DNA of 64,000 nt, from contig JAXEIF010000007.1 in the NCBI GenBank assembly GCA_034120015.1, positions 1 to 64,000 of the forward strand. Reading direction: 5' to 3'. The position numbers were made by a program, and so were the translations under genes. Under the pieces are notes generated by a model, which had not been told where the DNA came from, searched no databases, and worked only from the letters and a program-made list of their open reading frames with translations. The stretch comes from CALXOJ01 sp034120015 (lineage in GTDB: Bacteria > Spirochaetota > Spirochaetia > JAFGXN01). Positions 42,133 to 50,960 of the stretch are shown in pieces; positions within the stretch are counted from its first letter, which is position 1; each line of letters begins with the position of its first letter.

Positions 42133-42850
42133 TTACACCCGTTTCCAGTAAACTGTCAACCTCACCCGAGGTCAGAAACCTGAACTCACCCGGTTTCAGG
42201 CCTGCGATTTCCACGCTGCCGATGCGTATCCTCCGCAACAGTTTAACTCCAATATGATTTTGATTCAGCAGATTCCGAATCTCGCGGTTTTTTCCTTCCG
42301 TTAAAACAAAAGTATACTCGTTTAAATTCAGAATCTTATACGCTTTTATTCTATACGAAATTTCATTTATAGAAAAGCCGTTTTGAAAATTTTTTAATAA
42401 ATTCTCATCAATTTTTTTGTCGGTACGGACGAAATATTCCTTTTCGATGCCGCAGGAAGGATGTGTCATCTTTAATGTAAAATCGCCGTCATTGCAAATC
42501 AAAATCAGGCCGCATGACATATAATCCAGACGGCCGACCGTATAAAATCCGTTCCGAAACCGCGGCGGCAGAATATCGAAAACGGTTGTCCGTCCCTGCG
42601 GATCCGACCGGGTGCAAATGACCTTTTCCGGTTTATGCAAAAGAAGATAAATCTTTTGCGACTGCGGCTCGCAACGCCTGCCGTCGACAACAACGGTATC
42701 GGTCGCCGGGAAAACTCTGAAACCCGGTTCACTCACTCTCACCCCGTTGACACTCACCCGACCCGCGGTAACCGCCTCTTCGGCCTTTCTCCGCGACATG
42801 AGACCGCATGCGGCAATATATTTTTGAATGCGAACCGCACCGTCTTCCAT
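42116..42850 (-). CDS. rluB: Large-subunit rRNA pseudouridine synthase, RsuA/RluB family
   Basis: 244 residues. An N-terminal S4 RNA-binding domain (VRIQKYIAACGLMSRRKAEEAVTAGRVSVNG) is followed by a pseudouridine-synthase domain with the catalytic Asp in VGRLDYMSCGLILICNDG and the C-terminal REIRNLL block. Next to scpB, the usual assignment is RluB (23S U2605), but RsuA or RluE specificity cannot be excluded. Its start overlaps the scpB stop (TAATG). Confidence 0.88.
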   Translation of the reverse strand: MEDGAVRIQKYIAACGLMSRRKAEEAVTAGRVSVNGVRVSEPGFRVFPATDTVVVDGRRCEPQSQKIYLLLHKPEKVICTRSDPQGRTTVFDILPPRFRNGFYTVGRLDYMSCGLILICNDGDFTLKMTHPSCGIEKEYFVRTDKKIDENLLKNFQNGFSINEISYRIKAYKILNLNEYTFVLTEGKNREIRNLLNQNHIGVKLLRRIRIGSVEIAGLKPGEFRFLTSGEVDSLLETGVNGCSN

Positions 42851-43416
42851 TAATTCAACTCGAACTTTGTCTTTTCCGCTTCGCCCAGCTTCGGTAAATC
42901 GGCAATACTTTTCAGTTTAAAGACGCTCAGGAATTTTAAAGTTGTTCCGTACATCATCGGCCGCCCGGGCGAATCCCTGCGTCCTTTTTCCGTAATCAGC
43001 TCTTTCTCAAGAAGATTTCGAATCATTGTGTCGGCGGAAACACCGCGAATTTTTTCGATTTCGGATTTGGTAATCGGCTGGGAATAGGCAATAATCGACA
43101 GCGTTTCGAGTGCGGCACGGGATAAACGATCGTCATTCTTTTTTCCGTAACGCTCTTTCAGAATTTCCCAGTGTTCCTCTTTGGGCATCAGAAAATAACC
43201 GCCCCCCAACTGGGTAAGCTCCAAACCCCTGTCTGCATTTTTACCGGCATCTGTCAGGTAATCGAGAGCATCCAGTACTGCCTGCTCGGTCAGTCCCGTA
43301 ATTTTCACCAGTTTATCGACGGGAACCGGATCGGTTTCCAAAAACAGTACTGCTTCAACCAAAGCAGCCTGACTGTGTATTTCATTATTATTCCGTTGGT
43401 TCATCGAATCGCTCAT
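42850..43416 (-). CDS. scpB: Segregation and condensation protein B
   Basis: ScpB, 188 residues from the ATG at 43416, which is six bases from GAAGGAG; an ATG at 43422 touches it. The two winged-helix domains are visible (AALVEAVLFLETDPVPVDKLVKI and RLSRAALETLSIIAYSQPITKSEIEKIRG), as is the SPGRPMMYGTT block. With ScpA and an SMC protein it forms the bacterial condensin. It overlaps scpA by 29 bases. Confidence 0.95.
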   Translation of the reverse strand: MSDSMNQRNNNEIHSQAALVEAVLFLETDPVPVDKLVKITGLTEQAVLDALDYLTDAGKNADRGLELTQLGGGYFLMPKEEHWEILKERYGKKNDDRLSRAALETLSIIAYSQPITKSEIEKIRGVSADTMIRNLLEKELITEKGRRDSPGRPMMYGTTLKFLSVFKLKSIADLPKLGEAEKTKFELN

Positions 43417-44161
43417 CCGCATCTCCTTCTCCGGTCCCGCCGGATTCTTTTCTGTACGCCGTAATTTTTATATCACCGAACATTTTATTCTGCATCAGGG
43501 AAATTTTTCTGTCGCGGACATAAATCAGTATCGACAGAAAGGCGCAAATCACTTCCATCGCCGAATCATAATTGGTGATTAAATCGGTAAACAGAAATTC
43601 TTTTTTCGTCAGCAGAAGTTCATCAATCAGCGTTTCTTTTTCTTCTACGGATACATCTTCATAAATATTGACATTGAACGGGACTTTCTTCAGCAATCCG
43701 GAAAAAATACGGCAAAGATCCAGTACATCCATATCTTCCCAGTCTTCGTGACTTTCGGGAAACGGAAGCGTTTTCTGTCTGCGGCGGCGGTCGATAAACC
43801 ACTCGGTTTCACCGATCTGCTCCTGCATCATATCGGTAATTTTCCGAAATTTCTGATATTCAATCAGTTTCTCGACCAGTTCCTGTCGGGGATCCTCGAA
43901 CTCTTCATCCAAATCGACATCGACAGGCAAAAGCATTTTTGATTTTATGTAAATCAAAGTCGAAGCCATGTAGTAAAATTCGGTCAGATTATTGAGGTTG
44001 ATACGGTCGCCGCGTTCGATATAACCGATAAACTGATCCGTAATTTCGGCAATCGGAATATCATATATATTGATATCATTGTTACGAATCAGTGTCACCA
44101 GTAAATCAAGAGGTCCTTCGAATTTTTCGAGTTTAAAATCGGATGCCGAAGCGCTTTCCAT
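43388..44161 (-). CDS. scpA: Segregation and condensation protein A
   Basis: ScpA kleisin, 257 residues. It bridges the SMC heads and binds ScpB. The N-terminal FEGPLDLLVTLIRNNDINIYDIPIAEITDQF is highly characteristic; a charged middle and a C-terminal winged helix (TDLITNYDSAMEVICAFLSILIYVRDRKISLMQ) follow. The start overlaps the recA stop by one base. The smc gene is not in the window. Confidence 0.95.
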   Translation of the reverse strand: MESASASDFKLEKFEGPLDLLVTLIRNNDINIYDIPIAEITDQFIGYIERGDRINLNNLTEFYYMASTLIYIKSKMLLPVDVDLDEEFEDPRQELVEKLIEYQKFRKITDMMQEQIGETEWFIDRRRRQKTLPFPESHEDWEDMDVLDLCRIFSGLLKKVPFNVNIYEDVSVEEKETLIDELLLTKKEFLFTDLITNYDSAMEVICAFLSILIYVRDRKISLMQNKMFGDIKITAYRKESGGTGEGDADERFDEPTE

Positions 44162-45297
44162 TATTCTTCGAGACCGCCTTTTTTAACCGTAATACCGGAC
44201 GGTTTTGCCGAGATTGGCTCCGCCGTTTCGCTGCTTTCATCCGAAACCGGCACCGGTTCCGATGAAAACAAAATCTTGCGTACCTTTTCTTCGATTTCAG
44301 CTGCTATGTCGGAGTTGCTTTTTAAATATTCTTTAACGTTATCCCGTCCCTGTCCCATACGGTTTCCGTTATAAGAATACCAGCTTCCGCTCTTTTCGAT
44401 AATATCATATTTGACGCCGACATCCAAAAGACTGCCTTCGGCAGAAATTCCTTTGCCGAATTCCATTTCCAACTCGGCACGGCGGAAAGGAGGAGCCACT
44501 TTATTTTTGACAACTTTAACACGCACACGGTTACCGACAGGATCATCATCCCCTTTGGCAATTGTTTCGATTTTCCGAACATCCAGACGAACCGAGGAAT
44601 AAAACTTCAACGCGTTACCGCCGGTTGTTGTTTCGGGGTTACCGAACATCACACCGATTTTCATACGAATCTGATTGATAAAAATCAGTGTGGTTCCCGA
44701 TTTACCGATAATACCGGTCAGCTTCCGCAAAGCCTGACTCATCAGACGTGCCTGAAGCCCCATGTGAGAATCGCCCATATCGCCCTCGATTTCGGCCTGA
44801 GGAGTCAAAGCTGCCACGGAATCGACAACAATGATGTCGACCGCCCCCGAACGGACAAGCGATTCGGTTATTTCCAGCGCCTGTTCTCCTGTATCGGGCT
44901 GGGAAACCCAAAGATCATCGGTATTGACTCCCAGATTACGTGCATAAACCGGATCCAGCGCATGCTCGGCGTCGACAAAAGCCGCAATTCCGCCCTTTTT
45001 TTGTGCTTCGGCAATCGCATGGAGTGCCAGCGTTGTCTTTCCCGAAGACTCGGGCCCGAAAATTTCGATAATCCGTCCGCGCGGATAGCCTCCGACACCC
45101 AAAGCCGCATCAATTAAAAGCGAACCGGAAGGAATCACTTCGACATTCATACTCTGTTTTTCACCCAGTTTCATCAAAGAACCTTTCCCGAACTGCTTTT
45201 CGATTTGAAGGCGGGCTGCTTCCAGCGCTTTCATTTTATCATCGGATGATTCGAAATCGGCAGAACTCATAAAAGATTTTTTTGTTGTCGATGCCAT
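44161..45297 (-). CDS. recA: Recombinase RecA
   Basis: RecA, 378 residues, the strand-exchange and SOS co-protease protein. Walker A reads GPESSGKTT near residue 84, with VDAEHALDP, the MAW-type QALRKL, loop 2 (FINQIRMKIGVMFGNPETTTGGNALKFY) and the KNKVAPPFR segment. AGGAGAC precedes the ATG. A TTGACA at 45361-45356 could be its -35, and that hexamer contains the stop codon of the upstream gene. I see no obvious LexA box, so SOS control is not supported by sequence. Confidence 0.98.
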   Translation of the reverse strand: MASTTKKSFMSSADFESSDDKMKALEAARLQIEKQFGKGSLMKLGEKQSMNVEVIPSGSLLIDAALGVGGYPRGRIIEIFGPESSGKTTLALHAIAEAQKKGGIAAFVDAEHALDPVYARNLGVNTDDLWVSQPDTGEQALEITESLVRSGAVDIIVVDSVAALTPQAEIEGDMGDSHMGLQARLMSQALRKLTGIIGKSGTTLIFINQIRMKIGVMFGNPETTTGGNALKFYSSVRLDVRKIETIAKGDDDPVGNRVRVKVVKNKVAPPFRRAELEMEFGKGISAEGSLLDVGVKYDIIEKSGSWYSYNGNRMGQGRDNVKEYLKSNSDIAAEIEEKVRKILFSSEPVPVSDESSETAEPISAKPSGITVKKGGLEE

Positions 45298-45357
45298 ACT
45301 GTCTCCTTATTATTAAATGATATCCGAATTTATTAATGTCGGAAAAGAATTATTTTG

Positions 45358-46512
45358 TCAATTAATCTGTATTCTTCTGATGGAAAACGCGTGCAGACGA
45401 AAATGTTCGTTATCAACAGCCAGGATTTCGCCTTCCACCTCATACGCTTCGCCTTCATGCAGTTTAACGGCGTAATCAACAAATACGGGAACCGTCCCTT
45501 CCAGAAATTTTTTATTTTCATATCCGACCAAAAAGTCAAAGGTAATCGACGAGCTTGTAACCCGAAGATTGGCCGAAGCACCTCTCCAAACAACCAGTGT
45601 CTTATGATAAAGAAAGGGATCGCGGCGGACTTCATCATAAGTAAAAAAAGTTTTCGTTTGATCCGCCCGCTTTTCCGTAAGCAGGCGTTCGAAAGCCGAA
45701 GCTTTATCTTTCACATCGATTGCCGCATTCGACTCTTTCAGACGATTGATTTCCCTTTGCGCCATATTGTCATCACCTTCACGGTAATAACTTCTCAATC
45801 GGGAAAACGATCGTTCGATTTCCCTGTCGGTTAAAAAATACCGTGTCTGTATATCATATACGGCCAACTGATCCTGTCTCGTCAGACGAATCGCATCCCC
45901 GTCGGTGCGGACAGGCTTTGCCTTTCGGAGAATGCCTGCTCCCATATAAATACCGATTCCGACAAGAACGACAGCAAGACAGACCGCAACAGTCGTGACC
46001 GCTGCAGCCTTCGGAAAACGAAAAGAAGATGCGGTGTAAAAATCCTGTTCCTGTTTTCCCGGAATTTCAATTCCGGCATCGGGCTGTATCCTGACCAAAT
46101 AAGTTTTGATCAAATTTTCCATGACCTCCGTCAAAGCCTGACGGTTTTCCGTATTTCGGGAGGCTTCCAGTAATTCTTTTGTCAGTCTGCCCCATTTACC
46201 GTTTCGCTCCAACTCAAACAAAATACGGTAGGCTTCCGCCGTCTCTCCCGATTTTAAACGAACCATTGCCTGCACAATCCGCAGATCGGGATCGCGATAC
46301 CGTTCCAGACGGGATGCCGTTTTCAGATATGCCGCAGCTCCGCTCCAGTCAAAAATCATCAGAGAAGAAATCGTCATCAATTTAAAGTAAAGATAACTGT
46401 CACCGTAAGAAAGAAGATGCGGTGTCAGAAGATCGACCGTTTCGGCATACTTTCTTTTTTTAAAGAGATAAACTGCTTTATCCAGTAACTTACCGTTGAT
46501 AACGCGTTTCAT
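45358..46512 (-). CDS. TPR membrane protein, spirochaete-type hypothetical
   Basis: 384 residues. The N-terminal ~165 residues are TPR-like helices (AVYLFKKRKYAETVDLLTPHLLSYG, DWSGAAAYLKTASRLERY). One membrane helix (about 168-195) follows, then an extracytoplasmic part with a helical segment and a beta-rich C-terminal domain of about 120 residues (LVVWRGASANLRVTSSSITFDFLVGY, GEAYEVEGEILAV). I recognise no named family. It overlaps rpe by four bases (ATGA) and runs to the recA promoter, so it links pentose-phosphate and recombination genes on one transcript. Confidence 0.75.
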   Translation of the reverse strand: MKRVINGKLLDKAVYLFKKRKYAETVDLLTPHLLSYGDSYLYFKLMTISSLMIFDWSGAAAYLKTASRLERYRDPDLRIVQAMVRLKSGETAEAYRILFELERNGKWGRLTKELLEASRNTENRQALTEVMENLIKTYLVRIQPDAGIEIPGKQEQDFYTASSFRFPKAAAVTTVAVCLAVVLVGIGIYMGAGILRKAKPVRTDGDAIRLTRQDQLAVYDIQTRYFLTDREIERSFSRLRSYYREGDDNMAQREINRLKESNAAIDVKDKASAFERLLTEKRADQTKTFFTYDEVRRDPFLYHKTLVVWRGASANLRVTSSSITFDFLVGYENKKFLEGTVPVFVDYAVKLHEGEAYEVEGEILAVDNEHFRLHAFSIRRIQIN

Positions 46513-47159
46513 TGTACCGAAGAAACCGCCTCTATCAGTTTTCGCTTATCCGCAGCCTTAACAAAAGAAGATCCGAGAACCACTCCGTCCGCACCGGCAC
46601 GATAAAGCGGCAAAGCGTTTTCGGAATGAACACCGCCGTCTACAACAATCCGAAATGAAGCACCGGCATCGCGACGCATACGGGAGAGGGTTTTCAACCG
46701 GTCATAAATACCCGGATCAATCGTTTGACCGCCGAATCCGGGTTCGACCCCCATCATCAGCACCGAATCAAGATCCTTCAGGTACGGAGCCAGGAGCGAC
46801 AGCGGCGTTTGGGGCTTAATCGACAATCCCGCCTTTTTACCGGCCGTCCGAATCCTTGAAATCAGGATACCGGGGGAATCGGCAGCTTCAAGATGAAAAG
46901 TCAGCCAATCGCTGCTTTTCAAAAAAAAATCAAGATAATCACCCGGTGCCGATATCATCAAATGGGTGTCGAACGGCAAATCGGAGTATCTGCGGTAATC
47001 ATCAATCAGTTTCGAACCGAAAGTCAAATTGGGTACAAAATGACCGTCCATTACATCCCAGTGAATCATGGAAGCACCGGATTCCGCCGCTTCCCGCAAA
47101 GTAGCGCCGATAGTTGAAAAATCAGATGAAAGAATCGATACGGTTGTAAAGAGCCCCAT
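46509..47159 (-). CDS. rpe: Ribulose-phosphate 3-epimerase
   Basis: Rpe, 216 residues from the ATG at 47159. It interconverts ribulose-5-phosphate and xylulose-5-phosphate. TIM-barrel motifs: SILSSDFS, MIHWDVMDGHFVPNLTFG (metal His and Asp), DTHLMISAP, MGVEPGFGGQ, VDGGV and the phosphate loop GADGVVLGSSFVKA. There is no ribosome site: the -10 TATATT lies only seven bases before the ATG, so the mRNA is probably leaderless. TTG codons further upstream would lie inside the promoter. Confidence 0.95.
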   Translation of the reverse strand: MGLFTTVSILSSDFSTIGATLREAAESGASMIHWDVMDGHFVPNLTFGSKLIDDYRRYSDLPFDTHLMISAPGDYLDFFLKSSDWLTFHLEAADSPGILISRIRTAGKKAGLSIKPQTPLSLLAPYLKDLDSVLMMGVEPGFGGQTIDPGIYDRLKTLSRMRRDAGASFRIVVDGGVHSENALPLYRAGADGVVLGSSFVKAADKRKLIEAVSSVQ

Positions 47160-47166
47160 GATCAAC

Positions 47167-47195
47167 AATATACCATTAATTGATGAAAATGTCAG
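47167..47195 (-). promoter_or_regulatory. Promoter of rpe (leaderless)
   Basis: On the minus strand, CTGACA (47195-47190), 17 bp, TATATT (47172-47167), then seven bases to the ATG. Predicted transcription start is at the ATG itself. Confidence 0.65.
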
Positions 47196-47221
47196 TAAGT
47201 AAAAAAGAAGAAATAGAATTA

Positions 47222-47250
47222 TTGCTTATTCGGAAAAAATATTATAAGAT
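47222..47250 (+). promoter_or_regulatory. Promoter of the TPR-greA operon (leaderless)
   Basis: TTGCTT (47222-47227), 17 bp, TAAGAT (47245-47250; TATAAG overlaps it), then six bases to the ATG at 47257 with no Shine-Dalgarno sequence. Confidence 0.55.
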
Positions 47251-47256
47251 ATTTTT

Positions 47257-48201
47257 ATGGAGATTGAGACGAAATTAAATCTCGATTCGAACTGGGACGG
47301 AATATACCGCTATCTGAAAAACGGCGATTGGGCAGAGGCCGAAGAATTTTGTGAAACTCATATGAGATACGCATATCATTCACCCGCCTTTCTGACAGCC
47401 GTCAAATGTGTCCGCTTTTGGAAAAACGCCTATAGCGAATCGGAAAACCTTCCAGGAAAATTTCAACAGGCTCAAAAACTGATTGATTTTTGGGGCTCCT
47501 TTTCGGGGCATTTTTCGTCTCAGTTTACATCATTCGAAAGGGGCATCCGCATAATCCGCCAAAAAGTTTTTTCGGATTCTCTCTTTTTCCTGCTTCAGGC
47601 ACGTCACGAAGATTCGGCCTGTGCTCCCGAAGAAAGTTTTTTTCTTCTGATCGGACGGTGTTATAAATTTCTCGGCGATTTTGCCAAATCTCTGGATATT
47701 CTGAAAAAGGCCTATCTTGCCGATAAACATGATTCCGAAGTCCTGGCAGAACTGGCCGACTGCTGCTCACTGCAGGGTGACGGAACCAAAGCCAAAGTAT
47801 TTTTTTCGGAAGCATTTTACTATAATCCGCAGAAAATTAATTTGAATTTTATTGAAACGATTTATATAAAAAGACTTGCAGATTTATTGACAAATGAGTA
47901 CAATATAAAAAAAGAAGAATTGTCGGAGTGGATTCCGGTCTACGCAACAGCATTTAAAATATTTAATATTCGACGGGAACTTCTTGTAAACGAATTAAGA
48001 GACTTAAAACAGCGGATTCGGCTTTTGGAAGAGGAAGAGCCGGAGGGATTGATCCTTCCCCGATTGATTTATGCATATTGCCGTCTGATTTTTCATCTGT
48101 ATGCGGCACCCCATTCGGAAGGAAACCATTATGAAATCGGTATTCTCTTAAATAAGATAAAAGCTCTGGACGGAGTCATTTACGAAGAGCTGATAAAATA
48201 A
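47257..48201 (+). CDS. TPR-like protein upstream of greA
   Basis: 314 residues, all helical by eye, with TPR-like units (FFLLIGRCYKFLGDFAKSLDILKKAYLADKHDSEVLAELADCCSLQGDGTKAKVFFSEAFYYNP) and a charged, possibly coiled-coil segment near 240-265 (ELRDLKQRIRLLEEEE). No signal peptide is seen, so it is cytoplasmic. I recognise no family. It is 15 bases before greA and probably shares its function or expression. Confidence 0.75.
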   Translation: MEIETKLNLDSNWDGIYRYLKNGDWAEAEEFCETHMRYAYHSPAFLTAVKCVRFWKNAYSESENLPGKFQQAQKLIDFWGSFSGHFSSQFTSFERGIRIIRQKVFSDSLFFLLQARHEDSACAPEESFFLLIGRCYKFLGDFAKSLDILKKAYLADKHDSEVLAELADCCSLQGDGTKAKVFFSEAFYYNPQKINLNFIETIYIKRLADLLTNEYNIKKEELSEWIPVYATAFKIFNIRRELLVNELRDLKQRIRLLEEEEPEGLILPRLIYAYCRLIFHLYAAPHSEGNHYEIGILLNKIKALDGVIYEELIK

Positions 48202-48216
48202 CAGGGAGAAAAAGGA

Positions 48217-50916
48217 ATGAATGACATTGAGGCAAAACTGAATCAGATTACCAGACAATTGGACGAAGAAAAATGGACACGGGCTGCTCTGAACAGTTAT
48301 ACGATTACCTATTTTAAAGAACTCGACGCCGTTATTGACGATGCCATAGCAAACGACTATGCCATGCAGCTGAAAACATTGTGCGATGAACATATTGCCC
48401 ATACACAAAACAGCATTATCGCAATGTATATTACCGGTATTCTGTCGCTCTATTTTCAGTTGATCGACGATTCGGTAATTACAAAATTGATCGATATTTT
48501 CAGCGATAACCACAAATATCAGATTGTTGAGGGAATCTGTGAGAAAATGCTCTCCTTCGGAGAACAGAAGCTGGCATTGCGTACCCTGTCGCTCTGTTAT
48601 GCCCAATCCAACAACGAAGAGAAAAAATACGAAATATGGGAACGGCTTATAAAAATCGATTATGATGAAGCCGATATCGTTAAAAATATTGCCGACAGAA
48701 AAAAAGACGAAGGAAAAACGGAAGAAGCAGTCGATTACTATAAAAAGGCCGTCTACCGTTATATCAACAAAAAGGCCTTTAATCATGTGAAAGAACTTTG
48801 GACCCGGTTGCTGGCACTTGATTTCGATGATTTGAATTTTTTCCTGAATACGGAAAAAAAGGTTTCTGTTTCTTTCGATACGGAAAAAGCATCTCAGCTG
48901 CTTTACGATTTTTACAATGCGGCCCGCGAAGCCGAAAAATGGGATCTCTGTATCGTTATTCTGAAAAAGATTGTTGATTACAACCCGAAAGATTCCGATG
49001 TCAGAAAGCAGCTTGTCGAATGCTACAAGAGAAAATATGCCAACCACTCTAAAGTCGAAAGCTATATCGAAAAATCGGAATTAAATAAAGAATGGCGCAA
49101 TATTCACGAAGCAATACTCGATTTCGAAAAACACATCTCATTTGATTCCGGGGCCTTTGTATATCACCGCACATGGGGTATCGGTGTTATCCGAAGCATC
49201 GACAACGAAATACTGAAAATCGATTTTGTTTCCAAACGAAATCATCCGATGTCTCTTGATATGGCCGTTACCGCTTTACTTTGCCTTCCCAAAAATCACA
49301 TCTGGGTCCTAAAAAGTGTCATTGACAAAAAACGGCTACACGATCGGGTTAAATCAGACCCCCGATGGGCAGTCAAAACAATTATCGGCAGTTTTGACAA
49401 CGCGGCATCTTTAAAACAGATTAAAGCGGAACTGGTTCCTTCGATTCTGACTCCTACCGAGTGGAACACATGGAGCAAAGAAGCCAAAAATATTCTTGAT
49501 AAAGACCCCGACTTCGGAAATTTACCCGATCAGACCGACGTCTTTACTGTCAGGGAAACGCCGATTACCGTTGAAGAAAAACTGTACAACAATTTTAAAG
49601 CAAACACCAGATTTTACTCCCGTGTCAAGGTAATGCGTGAGTTTTTGAAAGAATGCGAACCGGATTCCGATTATTTCAACGACATTTATACCTATTTTAC
49701 CTCTTACCTGAAAGAAATGTCGCAACCGAATGATGTCAATATTTCGGCCTACGTTCTGGTACGCGAAATTGTTAAAGAATATCCGTATCTCAATCCCGGT
49801 CTGCATACTCACTTCAAGGATATTCTGAAGGATAAAAACCAGCTTGTTTCTATTTTTGATAAAATCGAAGATGCCGAAATCAGAAAAAGTTTTATCCGTT
49901 TTGTTAAGGAATATCCCGATTGGGCCGTTATTTACACACACCTGTTCCCCAAATGTCTGAACAAAACAATTTTGGATGATTTGATTAACCAGAAACATTC
50001 CGATTTGATTACCGGAATGTTTTCCGAAATCGCATCCAATTTCCGTGAAGACCGTATGGCGTTTATCTGGCTCATGAAAAATGCTTCGGAATACAGCGAT
50101 TTGTGTATTGTTCCGGAAGAAACGTTTGTCATCAATGCGGTTCAGCTGCTGGCAACCCTTTACAAAGAAATGGACAACCGTTACAATGTCAGTGAAAACA
50201 GAAAGCTTGCACAACAGATTGAAACCATTCTCTTCAAAGAGGAAAGACTTAAAGAAATGGTTCGAAACGCTTCGTCTGACAAACTTTCCAAAATTTACTC
50301 TATTATCAACGAAATCAAAGGTCTCTCTTTAAGCCTTAAACATGAAGTTCGGAAAATGATCGCCGATTTCCATCCGGAGTTCAAATTCGGCGACGAGCAG
50401 AGCAAGACTCTGTCGGCGCGGGATATTATTTCCCGTACTCTTTTAGTACTCAGACGATCCCATCAGGCAAAATCACGTGAACTCAAATACATTATCGAAG
50501 TGGAAATTCCCAACAACTCAAAAGAAATCGGAGAAGCTCTGGAATTGGGAGACCTGAAAGAGAACGCGGAATACAAGGCAGCCAAAGAAAAACAGACTAT
50601 ATTGAACGCGACCGCTTCCAAATTGCAGGAAGATCTGGAAAAAGCACATGTCTTCGAAAAAGAGGAAATTAACACCTCTCAGGTCGGATTCGGAACGAAA
50701 GTTAAACTGATCAATAATCTGACAAAAAAAGAAGAATCTTATACCATTCTCGGTCCTTGGGAATCCGATCCGAATGAAAATATCATCTCCTATCTCTCTC
50801 CTTTTGGAAAAAATCTGATCGGTGCCAAAGTCGGAGATAAACTTGAATTCGAGATTAATGAGATTCCGTACAGTTACAAAGTTAAATCTATTGACGAATA
50901 TGAAGATATCGACTGA
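48217..50916 (+). CDS. greA: Long GreA-type transcription elongation factor
   Basis: 899 residues; ordinary GreA is about 158. The C-terminal ~160 residues are GreA: the coiled-coil tip GDLKENAEYKAAKEKQ near 777, which carries the acidic residues that enter the RNA polymerase secondary channel to stimulate cleavage of backtracked RNA, then the FKBP-like domain ending near 895. The first ~740 residues are mostly helical repeats. Near 312 there is a short beta element FVYHRTWGIGVIRSID that resembles the start of CarD/TRCF RNA-polymerase-interaction domains. Similar ~900-residue forms are known in Borrelia and Treponema. A GGGAG site precedes the ATG, and a strong terminator follows. Confidence 0.92.
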   Translation: MNDIEAKLNQITRQLDEEKWTRAALNSYTITYFKELDAVIDDAIANDYAMQLKTLCDEHIAHTQNSIIAMYITGILSLYFQLIDDSVITKLIDIFSDNHKYQIVEGICEKMLSFGEQKLALRTLSLCYAQSNNEEKKYEIWERLIKIDYDEADIVKNIADRKKDEGKTEEAVDYYKKAVYRYINKKAFNHVKELWTRLLALDFDDLNFFLNTEKKVSVSFDTEKASQLLYDFYNAAREAEKWDLCIVILKKIVDYNPKDSDVRKQLVECYKRKYANHSKVESYIEKSELNKEWRNIHEAILDFEKHISFDSGAFVYHRTWGIGVIRSIDNEILKIDFVSKRNHPMSLDMAVTALLCLPKNHIWVLKSVIDKKRLHDRVKSDPRWAVKTIIGSFDNAASLKQIKAELVPSILTPTEWNTWSKEAKNILDKDPDFGNLPDQTDVFTVRETPITVEEKLYNNFKANTRFYSRVKVMREFLKECEPDSDYFNDIYTYFTSYLKEMSQPNDVNISAYVLVREIVKEYPYLNPGLHTHFKDILKDKNQLVSIFDKIEDAEIRKSFIRFVKEYPDWAVIYTHLFPKCLNKTILDDLINQKHSDLITGMFSEIASNFREDRMAFIWLMKNASEYSDLCIVPEETFVINAVQLLATLYKEMDNRYNVSENRKLAQQIETILFKEERLKEMVRNASSDKLSKIYSIINEIKGLSLSLKHEVRKMIADFHPEFKFGDEQSKTLSARDIISRTLLVLRRSHQAKSRELKYIIEVEIPNNSKEIGEALELGDLKENAEYKAAKEKQTILNATASKLQEDLEKAHVFEKEEINTSQVGFGTKVKLINNLTKKEESYTILGPWESDPNENIISYLSPFGKNLIGAKVGDKLEFEINEIPYSYKVKSIDEYEDID

Positions 50917-50933
50917 AACACTTTGAATAAATG

Positions 50934-50960
50934 AAAAGCCGTCGTAAAGACGGCTTTTTT
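50934..50960 (+). terminator. Strong intrinsic terminator after greA
   Basis: A perfect 10-bp stem AAAAGCCGTC/GACGGCTTTT (50934-50943, 50949-50958) with loop GTAAA, followed by T residues. It reads as a terminator on the minus strand too, where it closes the radical-SAM gene whose stop is at 50959. Confidence 0.9.

Noticed and set aside
48148..49047. Long minus-strand frame (299 codons) opposite greA
   Set aside because: It lies antisense to a gene with clear family motifs and is Phe/Ile-rich as expected of a codon shadow; the same applies to the frame at 49522-50214.
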